64,000 nt of DNA, taken from Bacteroidota bacterium. GTDB lineage: Bacteria > Bacteroidota > Bacteroidia > Chitinophagales > Chitinophagaceae. Below the pieces are notes generated by a model. The model was not told where the DNA came from, searched no databases, and worked only from the letters and a program-made list of their open reading frames with translations. Of the stretch, positions 46,506 through 55,448 are shown one piece after another (position 1 is the first letter of the stretch; each line of letters opens with the position of its first letter). The position numbers and the translations under genes are program-made. The stretch covers positions 62,001 through 126,000 of the forward strand of contig JAFAGI010000007.1 in assembly GCA_023422835.1 (NCBI GenBank), given 5' to 3'.

Positions 46506-46654
46506 TTTAAGTTCGCGTGCATGATCTTCCAGAGATCATCTTATCCGCTGAAATCAATGCAATATCGTGAAATAATCATTCCTTTGCCTATGATTGAATC
46601 AACCGGTAAACGGATATAAAATTACGTATTAATTTTTAAATCAATTTTTAAAGA

Positions 46655-47059
46655 ATGAAACGAATAACTTTTTTATTACTGCTTCAACTGCTTTTTTCCA
46701 TAATTTCAGGCTTCCTGATTGCACAAATGTCTTTTATAGGCAAGATCGGCATCAAGTTTTTTTACCAGGAATACGGCGTATTCCGTTCCTGGTGGAAGAC
46801 AGCATTGTTGTTCTTCGGCATTCAGGTAATACTGATACTTCTGCAACATTTTCTTAAAAAGAACTGGCTGTCATGGGCCTTGATGGGGATGGCTATCCTT
46901 GGGCTGGTATTTACATTCAACGATTTCAACAACACTTTTTCCTACCGGCTTTTAAAAGAAAAGTTTCATGTAGGCTTCTACCTGTTTTGGTTGAGCTGGA
47001 TCTTGCATACCGTTTATTTTCTACTGTACAATAAAAATGCACGCATCCTAAATAAGTAG
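46655..47059 (+). CDS. Small membrane protein, unknown
   Basis: 134 aa with four predicted membrane helices: FLLLLQLLFSIISGFLIAQM, WKTALLFFGIQVILILLQHF, WALMGMAILGLVFTF and YLFWLSWILHTVYFLLY. No family recognised. It lies 29 bp before the FAD/Fe-S oxidoreductase gene and may be co-transcribed. Confidence 0.7.
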   Translation: MKRITFLLLLQLLFSIISGFLIAQMSFIGKIGIKFFYQEYGVFRSWWKTALLFFGIQVILILLQHFLKKNWLSWALMGMAILGLVFTFNDFNNTFSYRLLKEKFHVGFYLFWLSWILHTVYFLLYNKNARILNK

Positions 47060-47088
47060 TAATTTTAGGGCTGATTCTAAATATAACG

Positions 47089-50025
47089 ATGGCAGATAAC
47101 CAATTTTTCAGGGCGCTTGCCCGGCAGTTCAGTGGTGAGCTTTTTTACGACGAAAGCAGCCTGCACCACGCACAGCGCATGATTTACTCTACGGATGCAT
47201 CGGTATACCAAGAGAAACCGTTAGCAGTTGCATTGCCTCGAAATGCTGATGACATAAGACTTTTAATAGATTTTGCTATTGCCAACCGTACCACCCTGAT
47301 ACCGAGGGCCGCAGGCACTTCTCTCGCCGGGCAGGTTGTAGGCAACGGCATTGTTGTGGATATTTCCAAGTATTTTAACCGAATCATAGAGCTGAATGTG
47401 GAAGAAAAATGGGTGCGCGTACAGCCCGGTATCATCCGCGATGACCTGAATGTATACCTGCGGCAGTACGGGCTATTGTATGCGCCTGAAACATCTACCG
47501 CAAACAGGGCCATGATCGGCGGCATGATCGGGAATAACTCCTGTGGCCTGCATTCCATAGTGTGGGGAGATGCCCGTACACACCTGATTGAAGCAGAAGT
47601 GTTGCTAAGCGATAATTCACAGGCAACATTTAAATATTTTACCAAAGAAGAAATTGATACTAAAGCAAAACAGGCTTCGCTGGAAGGGCGTATCTATGAG
47701 GGTCTTGCAGGCATGCTGGAAAATGCAGGCAAAGTACAGGATATACAAAACGGCTATCCTAAAAAGTCGCTGACACGAAGAAATACAGGCTACGCTTTAG
47801 ACCTTTTGCTGGAAGAAAAAGAAAAACATAATGGCGGCTTTAACCTTTGCACCATACTTGCTGGCTCAGAAGGTACCATTGGCTTTATTACTGAAGCAAA
47901 GCTTAACCTCCTGCCCCTTCCTCCCGGGAAGGAAGCCGTAGTGTGCATACATTGCAGTACGCTTGCAGAGTCTTTACATGCCAACCTTGTTGCGCTGAAG
48001 CATAAACCTATGGCATCCGAACTGGTGGATAAGTACATCATGGACTTCACCAAAGGCCATCTAACTTACCAGCTCAACCGCTTCTTTCTGAAAGGCGATC
48101 CTGCAGCATTGCTGATAGTGGAATTCCTGGAAGAGGACGAAAACACACTGGATGAAAAAGCTGAAAAATTGATCGCTGAACTCACGCAGCATCGACTTGG
48201 CTATGCCTACCCCGTGATCAAAGGAGAAAAAACAAAACTGGTGTGGGATATCAGAAAAGCAGGCCTGGGCCTGATACGCAACATGCCCGGAGATGCACAG
48301 CCGGTGAACCTTATAGAAGATTGCGCTGTTGCTCCCGAAGATCTTCCCGCTTACATTGAAGACCTGCAGGAAGTATTGAAAAAATATAAACTTACTGCTT
48401 CATACTATGCGCATGCCGGCGCGGGAGAACTCCACGTAGAGCCCATGATTAACCTTAAAACGCAGGAAGGCAAAGAAACTTTCCGGAATGTTTTACGCGA
48501 TACAGTTGAACTGGTTAAGAAACACAACGGTTCTCTAAGCGGTGAGCACGGCGACGGAAGATTACGCGGTGAATTTATACCCAACGCGCTGGGCGCCAAT
48601 GTTTATGCGCTTTTGAAAGAGGTGAAGCAGTTGTTTGACGCCCAAAATATTTTTAACGCCAACAAGATCGTTGATACACCGCCCATGAATGAGTTCCTGC
48701 GGTATGAGGCGGGAAAGAAAACAACAGCTGTTAAAACTGTATTCGATTTTTCCCTCCAGGAAGGCATCTTAAAGCTGGCAGAGAAGTGTTCCGGTTCCGG
48801 CGATTGCCGCAAAACCCATCTTACAGGCGGCACCATGTGTCCTTCTTACATGGCTACGCGCAGGGAGAAAGATACTACACGCGCAAGGGCAAATATACTG
48901 CGCCAATTTCTCACCAACGATGCTGGCGATAACCCATTTAACCACCAAGAAATAAAAGGGGTAATGGATCTGTGCCTTAGTTGCAAGGCCTGCAAATCAG
49001 AATGCCCATCAAGTGTTGATGTAGCCAAGCTCAAAGCCGAATTCCTGCAACATTACTACGAAGCTAATGGTGTCCCTTTCCGCACCTGGCTGATCGGTAA
49101 TTTTACCAAAACACAACAGCTTGCTATAAAGGTACCTACATTATACAACCTTGTGGTATCCAATAAAACCCTGAGCGGACTGGTGAAAAAAACCATTGGC
49201 TTTGCTGCCGGCAGGTCGCTGCCAACAGTAGGTAAAACTTCTTTGAGAAACTGGTACAACCGGCATAACAGCCCAGGTATGCCATCCACAAAAAAAGTGG
49301 TTTTGTTCTGCGATGAGTTTACCAACTACAACGATGTGGAGATAGGCATTACAACCCTAAAGCTCCTGCAAGGTTTGGGCTATGAAGTGCTGATGCCAAA
49401 GCACCTGGAGAGCGGCAGGACTTATCTTTCCAAAGGGCTGGTAAAAAAAGCCAAAAAGATCATCAATGAAAATATAGAAACGCTCAGCAAATACGTAACG
49501 CACGATATTCCTTTGATTGGCATAGAACCATCGGGCATCCTCACTTTCAGGGATGAAGCTTTGGACCTTTGCACAGAAGAGAACCGAGGCAAGGCGCAAC
49601 ACCTCTCTGTTAACAGCTTTTGCATAGAAGAGTTTTTGATCAATGAATTTGATAAAGGTCATATTACCACAGAAATGTTTACCAGCGACACAAAACTGGT
49701 AAAACTCCATGGTCATTGCTACCAGAAATCTTTTAAGATCGTTCCGGCAATTCACCGCCTGCTGGGCATTCCGCGGAATTATACAGTGCAGACAATACCA
49801 TCCGGTTGCTGCGGTATGGCAGGATCTTTCGGCTACGAGCAAGAGCATTTTGATGTATCGATGCAGGTGGGAGAACTGGTATTGTTTCCCGCCGTGAGGA
49901 ATGCCGCGGAAGATACGATCCTTGCAGCTTCCGGTACCAGTTGCCGACACCAGATCAAAGACGGAACGCAGAGAAAGGCATTGCACCCGGTGCAGATATT
50001 GTACCAGGCGTTAGAAAAAAGATAG
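47089..50025 (+). CDS. FAD-linked and Fe-S oxidoreductase (YdiJ/D-2-hydroxyacid dehydrogenase type)
   Basis: 978 aa fusion enzyme. N-terminal FAD-binding PCMH domain (PRAAGTSLAGQVVGNGIVVD, MIGGMIGNNSCGLHS), FAD-oxidase C-terminal domain (SGEHGDGRLRGEF), then a ferredoxin-like module with CSGSGDCR...GTMCPSY and CLSCKACKSECPSSVDV for two [4Fe-4S] clusters. At the end are CCG-type domains (HGHCYQKS, IPSGCCGMAGSFGYE). This layout matches E. coli YdiJ, a D-2-hydroxyglutarate dehydrogenase; the substrate here is not shown by the sequence. Electrons likely go to quinones. Confidence 0.93.
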   Translation: MADNQFFRALARQFSGELFYDESSLHHAQRMIYSTDASVYQEKPLAVALPRNADDIRLLIDFAIANRTTLIPRAAGTSLAGQVVGNGIVVDISKYFNRIIELNVEEKWVRVQPGIIRDDLNVYLRQYGLLYAPETSTANRAMIGGMIGNNSCGLHSIVWGDARTHLIEAEVLLSDNSQATFKYFTKEEIDTKAKQASLEGRIYEGLAGMLENAGKVQDIQNGYPKKSLTRRNTGYALDLLLEEKEKHNGGFNLCTILAGSEGTIGFITEAKLNLLPLPPGKEAVVCIHCSTLAESLHANLVALKHKPMASELVDKYIMDFTKGHLTYQLNRFFLKGDPAALLIVEFLEEDENTLDEKAEKLIAELTQHRLGYAYPVIKGEKTKLVWDIRKAGLGLIRNMPGDAQPVNLIEDCAVAPEDLPAYIEDLQEVLKKYKLTASYYAHAGAGELHVEPMINLKTQEGKETFRNVLRDTVELVKKHNGSLSGEHGDGRLRGEFIPNALGANVYALLKEVKQLFDAQNIFNANKIVDTPPMNEFLRYEAGKKTTAVKTVFDFSLQEGILKLAEKCSGSGDCRKTHLTGGTMCPSYMATRREKDTTRARANILRQFLTNDAGDNPFNHQEIKGVMDLCLSCKACKSECPSSVDVAKLKAEFLQHYYEANGVPFRTWLIGNFTKTQQLAIKVPTLYNLVVSNKTLSGLVKKTIGFAAGRSLPTVGKTSLRNWYNRHNSPGMPSTKKVVLFCDEFTNYNDVEIGITTLKLLQGLGYEVLMPKHLESGRTYLSKGLVKKAKKIINENIETLSKYVTHDIPLIGIEPSGILTFRDEALDLCTEENRGKAQHLSVNSFCIEEFLINEFDKGHITTEMFTSDTKLVKLHGHCYQKSFKIVPAIHRLLGIPRNYTVQTIPSGCCGMAGSFGYEQEHFDVSMQVGELVLFPAVRNAAEDTILAASGTSCRHQIKDGTQRKALHPVQILYQALEKR

Positions 50026-50478
50026 TTATCATGATGAAATTTTTCCAGTGATGCAATAATGCAGTTGTGCCGGCTGTTTACCTGTATAAAACTTTTCGTA
50101 TATTGTTGTAACTTTTCAAGTACCCGGATAACGCGTTGCAACTAAAAATAAAAGTGAAGCCTGGAGATACTATCCCCAACGCTAATTTTATGGTTTCATG
50201 TAAACTAGGAAAACATTATCACAGATTCATCCTACCCGCGCAAGTAACGGCTAAGAAATTGCTCAACGAAAAATTAAAAATCCTAATAAAATTCTGCAAC
50301 GGCAAATTCATCCTTAAAATCCGTACCTTTGCACCAGTTCATTTATTTCGCGGCATTAGAAGCCGGACTTTTATTCCAGATCTAACCATCCCACAATAAG
50401 CGCCATTCAACGGCAGGTTCCAATTTTTATTGATGAAGTTGTACTTCATTTCCGCACTCATTTTAAAATACAAACTAA
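50026..50478. other. Intergenic region with probable helicase leader
   Basis: No credible gene (an 88-codon frame at 50136-50399 has no family features). TACCTTTG at 50324-50331 is a perfect -7 box and would give a ~140-nt leader for the helicase gene. ATGAAG/CTTCAT (50433-50449) forms a small hairpin in that leader, 30 bp before the start codon. Long structured leaders are common for cold-inducible RNA helicases. Confidence 0.45.
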
Positions 50479-51741
50479 TTGTTATTTACAGACTTAAAAC
50501 TTATTAAGCCCATCCTTGATGCACTTAATAAACAGGGTTATACAAATCCTACGCCTATCCAGCAACAGGCCATCCCACATATTTTGAACGGAAAAGATGT
50601 GCTGGGCTGCGCACAAACCGGTACCGGTAAAACTGCTGCGTTTGCCATACCTATGCTGCAGCGATTGAACAATTCCGCACAAACTTTGCCACGCATTAAA
50701 CATATTCGTGCGCTCATTCTTACGCCTACACGTGAGCTGGCCATACAGATCCAGGAGAGTTTTGAAGCATATGGCGCAAATATCGGTCTCCGAAACCTCG
50801 TGATCTTTGGCGGCGTAAACCAGGGACAGCAGGTACAGGGATTAAAAAAAGGAGTGGACATATTAGTGGCCACACCCGGCCGTTTGCTCGACCTAATGAA
50901 CCAGGGATTCATTTGTTTACGCGATATAGAAATTTTTGTGCTTGACGAGGCCGATCGCATGCTCGACATGGGCTTTGTGCATGACGTAAAAAAAGTGATC
51001 GCTAAACTACCGGTGAAAAGACAAACTCTTTTCTTTTCAGCAACCATGCCAAAGCAAATACAATCATTGGCGGATAATATTTTGACTGCTCCTGTGAAAG
51101 TAGAAGTAACTCCTGTGTCATCCACAGCGGAAACCATTGACCAGTCTTTATTTTACGTGGAGCGTAAAAATAAACCGGATCTGCTGATGCACATTCTGTC
51201 AGATGCAGCAATAGAAACCGCCTTGGTTTTTACCCGTACCAAACACGGAGCCGAAAAGGTTGTGAAAGGTTTGCTGCGCAACAGCATCACCGCGGAAGCT
51301 ATCCATGGAAACAAATCGCAGGCAGCGCGGCAGCGTGCACTGAGCAATTTTAAATCACGCCAGACAAGGGTACTCGTAGCAACCGATATTGCTGCCCGTG
51401 GCATTGATGTGGATGACCTGACGCATGTGATCAATTACGACCTGCCCGATGTACCCGAAACTTATGTACATCGCATAGGGCGTACAGGCCGTGCAGGCGC
51501 AAGCGGTATATCATTTTCTTTTTGTGAATCAGAGGAATTGGCTGCATTGAAAGATATCCATAAACTGATTGGAAAAAAAATACCGCTGGTAGAGGAACAT
51601 CCTTTTCATACCGTGTTAGAGTTTTCTTCAAAAAATGCATTATCAAAACCATCCGCGGGTAACAGGCCTTTTACTGCGGAGAGAAGGAATAACAATAGCC
51701 ACGGCCGGCATAAGCAAAAAGTTTTCCGCCAGCAGGCATAA
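50479..51741 (+). CDS. DEAD-box RNA helicase, RhlE-like
   Basis: 420 aa. All motifs are present: Q motif [13 protein letters not shown], motif [18 protein letters not shown], motif II VLDEAD, motif III FSATMP, motif [12 protein letters not shown] and motif [12 protein letters not shown]. The start is TTG at 50479: the translation [16 protein letters not shown] aligns with the usual RhlE N-terminus and no ATG lies nearby. Short basic C-terminal tail ([16 protein letters not shown]). RNA remodelling, ribosome or mRNA decay functions are known for the family. Confidence 0.95.
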   Translation: MLFTDLKLIKPILDALNKQGYTNPTPIQQQAIPHILNGKDVLGCAQTGTGKTAAFAIPMLQRLNNSAQTLPRIKHIRALILTPTRELAIQIQESFEAYGANIGLRNLVIFGGVNQGQQVQGLKKGVDILVATPGRLLDLMNQGFICLRDIEIFVLDEADRMLDMGFVHDVKKVIAKLPVKRQTLFFSATMPKQIQSLADNILTAPVKVEVTPVSSTAETIDQSLFYVERKNKPDLLMHILSDAAIETALVFTRTKHGAEKVVKGLLRNSITAEAIHGNKSQAARQRALSNFKSRQTRVLVATDIAARGIDVDDLTHVINYDLPDVPETYVHRIGRTGRAGASGISFSFCESEELAALKDIHKLIGKKIPLVEEHPFHTVLEFSSKNALSKPSAGNRPFTAERRNNNSHGRHKQKVFRQQA

Positions 51742-51879
51742 CAGATCTTTCAAGCGGCAGCATACCGGCAATTTCGCAGGATGATCTTTTGTTTGTTGCA
51801 TGATAACAGTATGTAATAAAAACAAAACAAGTCTGTCTATGTCTTTATTTATTGTACTCAGCATCTGTTTTCAAATTTA

Positions 51880-51945
51880 ATGATCATTATAGAGGGCAAG
51901 GGATCGGTGCTAAACTGATTGACAAAATAAAAGATTGGAGTTTCC
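51880..51945 (+). pseudogene. Possible GNAT acetyltransferase sliver
   Basis: KFNDHYRGQGIGAKLIDKIK can be read directly upstream of the transposase relic; it matches the acetyl-CoA loop (Q/RxxGxG/A) and following helix of GNAT enzymes. Only ~22 codons remain, with no other GNAT part nearby, so this could be chance or the remains of an insertion target. Confidence 0.35.
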
Positions 51946-52302
51946 GAAATGACGTAGACTAAAGAACCAGGATACTCTCTGGACTCTACCCAGACCTAGA
52001 AAAAGCCTATGAGTTAAGCCAGAGATTATCGTGGATCTATAACAGCATCAAGGACATGGGGGTCTCCTAAGCCAGATTGGGACTGTGGCATCAGCATGTT
52101 GAGGCTTCGTGATTCAAATCATTCAATACGGTCCAGGACGATAAAGAACCATTATAGAAACATACTGAACTACTTTGATAACAAGAGCACCAATGCTTCA
52201 GCAGAATCGTTCAATGCTAAGATAAAATCGTTCAGAAGTCAGTTTAGGGGTGTCGGAAATATTAATTTCTTCCTCTTTAGATTGACTAAATTATTTGCTT
52301 AG
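51946..52302 (+). mobile_element. Degraded ISL3/ISAon1-type transposase remnant
   Basis: Readable pieces in order: RTRILSGLYPDLEKAYELSQ, RLSWIYNSIKDMGVS, ARLGLWHQHVEAS, FKSFNTV, then after a frameshift near 52135 RTIKNHYRNILNYFDNKSTN, ASAESFNAKIKSFRSQFRGV and FFLFRLTKLFA to the TAG at 52300. This is the C-terminal part of a DDE transposase of the ISL3/ISAon1 kind, with the N(A)SAESFNAKIK block being diagnostic. At least three in-frame stops and one frameshift are present; no terminal inverted repeats were recognised. Confidence 0.82.
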
Positions 52303-52376
52303 TCCACAGGTTTTGAAACTGATCCATATCCATCTGAAAATGAAAGAAAAAGGATTGCTGATTTACCAAAAAGAAA

Positions 52377-52401
52377 GAGGGTCTTCTTGATGAAGACCCT
52401 C
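52377..52401 (-). terminator. Terminator of tRNA-Ser
   Basis: GAGGGTCTTC and GAAGACCCTC form a perfect 10-bp stem with a 5-nt loop; the minus strand continues TTTCTTTTT. Confidence 0.88.
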
Positions 52402-52405
52402 CCAG

Positions 52406-52490
52406 CGGAGAGAGAGGGATTCGAACCCCCGGACCTGTGACAGTCAACGGTTTTCAAGACCGCCGCATTCGACCGCTCTGCCATCTCTCC
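52406..52490 (-). tRNA. tRNA-Ser (anticodon TGA)
   Basis: 85-nt class II tRNA: acceptor GGAGAGA/TCTCTCC with discriminator G, D-arm with GCAGAGCGGTCGAATGC, anticodon arm CGGTCTTGAAAACCG (TGA), a long variable arm, and T-arm GGGGGTTCGAATCCC. CCA not encoded. Confidence 0.96.
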
Positions 52491-52495
52491 GGGTG

Positions 52496-52527
52496 CAAAA
52501 TAACAGTAACTTTATTATTTCTCCAAA
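52496..52527 (-). promoter_or_regulatory. Promoter of tRNA-Ser
   Basis: Minus strand TTTG (52524-52527), 20-nt spacer, TTATTTTG (52496-52503, 7/8 match to TAnnTTTG). Confidence 0.65.
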
Positions 52528-52547
52528 AAAATCTGGCCAACTTGCCG

Positions 52548-52555
52548 TATTTTTG
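52548..52555 (+). promoter_or_regulatory. -7 box of the ABC exporter gene
   Basis: TATTTTTG matches the consensus and ends only 11 nt before the TTG start codon, so the mRNA would have a leader of a few nucleotides or none. No clear -33 element. Confidence 0.4.
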
Positions 52556-52566
52556 CCAAAAAACAA

Positions 52567-54375
52567 TTGAAGCATCTTAAAGCAGTCAACAAATATTTAT
52601 GGAAGTACAGGCTAAGGTTTTTTGCCGGCATCCTGTTCATATGCGCTTCCAATTATTTCGCGGTGCTTGCCCCGGAAATTACGGGCTACGTTATAAACAA
52701 AGTGCAGGAAATGCTGCCAAATGGCAAGCCTGCTTCTGTAAATCCTTCCCAATTTGCGCTTATCAATAATTTCTTTGCCTGGGTAGACCAATTCGACTAC
52801 GGTAAAATCGTGGTGATATCCAGCCTGGTGATCTTGCTACTGGCAGTTATCCGCGGGGTGATGATGTTCTTTATGCGCCAGACCATGATCGTAATGAGCA
52901 GGCATATTGAATACGACCAGAAGAATGAGGTCTACGATCACTATCAGAAGCTCGATGCGGGTTTTTATAAGATGCACAGCACCGGAGATCTCATGAACCG
53001 TATGGCTGAAGATGTCAGCAGGGTAAGATTTTACACCGGCCCTGCCATTATGCACCTGGTAAACCTCGTTTCTATCATTGCTTTTTGCCTCTTCAATATG
53101 TTTGGGAAAGACGTTAAGCTCTCGTTGCTGACCCTCGCTCCCCTACCGGTACTGGCTGTCACCATTTATTTCGTCAACTCCATCATTCACAAAAAAAGCG
53201 AAGTTGTACAAGCTAAGCTTTCCGACATTACCACCACGGCACAGGAATCTTACTCCGGCATCAGGGTGATCAAATCTTTCGTGCAGGAGAAATCGATGAT
53301 CAACTTTTTCCGCATCAACAACGATGCCTACCGTACCAACGCCATAAGCCTGGCCAAGATAGAGTCTGTCTTCTTCCCTACTACTGCTATGATCGTGGGC
53401 TTAAGCACGTTGCTGACCATTTTCATCGGCAGTATGATGATACTGAACAATTCATCCAGTATTGGTGTTGTGGTTGAGTTTGTGATGTACATCAACATGC
53501 TGATATTTCCTTTTACTGCCATCGGTTGGGTGGCCAATATGATACAGCGTGCGTCTGCATCCCAGAAAAGGCTCAATGAGTTCCTGGAAACACAGCCTGA
53601 GATTGAAGATAAGCCGGGAACAATCAATGCGGATATTAATGCGGATATCAGTTTCGACAAAGTTTCATTCACCTATAAAAATACCGGCATCAAAGCGCTT
53701 GATCATTTATCGCTTGATATCAGGAAAGGGGAAAAAGTATTGGTGCTGGGTAAAACCGGCAGCGGCAAAACTACCCTTGCACAATTGCTGTTGCATTTTT
53801 ATGAACCTGACGAAGGGAAAATATTGATTGATAATACCAACATCAACAACATCAGGCTTTCGCACCTGCGCGATCAAATCAGCTATGTGCCACAGGATGT
53901 GTTTCTTTTCAGCGATACCGTTTACAACAATATTGCTTTCGGGCTGAAAGAAAGCCCGACTGTACAACAGGTGGAAAATGCAGCTAAGCTTGCCGGTATC
54001 CACAGCGAGATCTTATCGCTTGATAATGGTTACCAGACACGTGTAGGCGAAAGAGGCGTAACGCTTAGCGGAGGACAGAAGCAACGTATATCCATTGCAA
54101 GGGCGTTGATCAAAAAACCCGAGCTGATGATATTTGACGATTGCCTCAGCGCCGTAGATGCAAAGACAGAAAACATTATCATCAACAACCTTAACACTGT
54201 GCTGGGCGATAAAACAGCCATCATCATCACACACAGGATATTTACCGTGTTTGATTTTTCAAAGATCATTGTACTGGATGAAGGCCGCATTATAGAGCAG
54301 GGCAGCCATGCAGCACTTATCAAAAACAACGGTTACTATGCAGAACTCTACAACAAACAGGTGATGCAGGCATAA
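52567..54375 (+). CDS. ABC exporter half-transporter (MdlA/YheI-like NBD)
   Basis: 602 aa: six-helix membrane domain (about 1-330) then ATPase. Walker A LGKTGSGKTTLAQLL, Q-loop SYVPQDVFLFSD, signature LSGGQKQRIS, Walker B ELMIFDDCLSAVD, H-loop ITHRI. The residue after the Walker B Asp is Asp525, not the usual catalytic Glu. The DDxLSAVD form is typical of one half of heterodimeric exporters such as MdlA or YheI/BmrC. No partner gene is adjacent. The start is TTG at 52567 (MKHLKAVNKYLWKYRLRF), preceded closely by a -7 box. Confidence 0.93.
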   Translation: MKHLKAVNKYLWKYRLRFFAGILFICASNYFAVLAPEITGYVINKVQEMLPNGKPASVNPSQFALINNFFAWVDQFDYGKIVVISSLVILLLAVIRGVMMFFMRQTMIVMSRHIEYDQKNEVYDHYQKLDAGFYKMHSTGDLMNRMAEDVSRVRFYTGPAIMHLVNLVSIIAFCLFNMFGKDVKLSLLTLAPLPVLAVTIYFVNSIIHKKSEVVQAKLSDITTTAQESYSGIRVIKSFVQEKSMINFFRINNDAYRTNAISLAKIESVFFPTTAMIVGLSTLLTIFIGSMMILNNSSSIGVVVEFVMYINMLIFPFTAIGWVANMIQRASASQKRLNEFLETQPEIEDKPGTINADINADISFDKVSFTYKNTGIKALDHLSLDIRKGEKVLVLGKTGSGKTTLAQLLLHFYEPDEGKILIDNTNINNIRLSHLRDQISYVPQDVFLFSDTVYNNIAFGLKESPTVQQVENAAKLAGIHSEILSLDNGYQTRVGERGVTLSGGQKQRISIARALIKKPELMIFDDCLSAVDAKTENIIINNLNTVLGDKTAIIITHRIFTVFDFSKIIVLDEGRIIEQGSHAALIKNNGYYAELYNKQVMQA

Positions 54376-54449
54376 GCTCTTTGCATAACTTATATCACAA
54401 ACAACGCATTTGTTTCAGTTATCAGAAAAATATATTTAATTTCGTCGGC

Positions 54450-55448
54450 ATGTACCGATGCCGGCTGCTGCTGATCATTTTTTTTATGGTAGGATGTAAG
54501 GAAGAAAAACATCCTGTTGAAGCAGCATTTTATTACTGGAAAACAAACTTTACTTTAACCGGGCCGGAAAAACAAATCCTGGAAGAGTTAGATGTAAACA
54601 AGCTATACGTACGCTACTTTGATATAGCCATGAAAAATAATACGCCCGTTCCTGTAATGCCTGTATTCTTTGAGAGCAAACCCCCTGTAAAGGAAATTGT
54701 ACCCGTGGTGTATATAAAAAATGAGGTGATGCTCAATGAACGTGCAGACTTACCTCAACTGGCAGCACATGTGGTTGATTACATAAGACAGATAAACCGG
54801 GAGAACAATATCACTACGCGCGAAATTCAGCTGGACTGCGACTGGACGCTTAACAGCAAAGACCGTTTTCTTGCTTTTGTAAACCTTTTGGCAGAAAAAA
54901 CGAAAGATACCTTGTCTGCCACCATCCGATTGCACCAGGCAAAATATCACAATAGGACCGGTATTCCTAAGGTGCACAAGGGCGTACTGATGTATTACAA
55001 CATGGGTACTATAGCCGCAGACTCTTTAAATTCTATTTACGACCGCAACATTGCCAAAAGATATTTACCTTCATTGAAAAACTATCCGTTGCAGTTAAAC
55101 GTAGCAGTACCGCTTTATGCCTGGATGATACACAGCCGCCAAAACAAGATTTTACGCCTTTTGAGCAGGATACGTCTAAAAGATATGGAAGCGCAAAAGG
55201 CTTTTAAAAAAATAGATGACAGCCGCTTTATTGTGCTGCAATCAGGTAATTACTTTGGTCATTATTTTAAAAAAGACGATGAAGTAAAAATAGAAAGCAT
55301 CAGCGAAAAAGATTTGAAGGAAATGGTGGCAGATCTGCGTAAAAGCCTGAAACAACCGCCTGGTGAAATTATTTTTTACGATTTAGATTCTACAAACATC
55401 AATGCTTATGAAAAAACTATGTTTAAAAAACTCGTTAACAGCTTTTAG
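54450..55448 (+). CDS. Lipoprotein of unknown function, first gene of an overlapping pair
   Basis: 332 aa from ATG 54450. Signal peptide CRLLLIIFFMVGC with lipidated Cys16 of this form. The mature part has alternating strands and helices (LYVRYFDIAMKNNTPVPVMP, IVPVVYIKNEVMLNERADLP, TREIQLDCDWTLNSKDRFLA, LLAEKTKDTLSATIRLHQAK, GVLMYYNMGTIAADSLNSIY). This suggests a TIM-barrel-like glycosidase-related fold, although I cannot name the family. Its last 41-47 bp overlap the next gene, so translation is coupled. It lies 75 bp after the ABC exporter. Confidence 0.78.
   Translation: MYRCRLLLIIFFMVGCKEEKHPVEAAFYYWKTNFTLTGPEKQILEELDVNKLYVRYFDIAMKNNTPVPVMPVFFESKPPVKEIVPVVYIKNEVMLNERADLPQLAAHVVDYIRQINRENNITTREIQLDCDWTLNSKDRFLAFVNLLAEKTKDTLSATIRLHQAKYHNRTGIPKVHKGVLMYYNMGTIAADSLNSIYDRNIAKRYLPSLKNYPLQLNVAVPLYAWMIHSRQNKILRLLSRIRLKDMEAQKAFKKIDDSRFIVLQSGNYFGHYFKKDDEVKIESISEKDLKEMVADLRKSLKQPPGEIIFYDLDSTNINAYEKTMFKKLVNSF

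Noticed and set aside
46521..46539. Dyad ATGATCT-TCCAG-AGATCAT between divergent genes as an operator
   Set aside because: Only 7-bp arms, no promoter box overlaps it and neither neighbour is a regulator; too weak to call.
50136..50399. 88-codon frame upstream of the helicase gene
   Set aside because: No family features, crosses the likely helicase promoter, weak start context.
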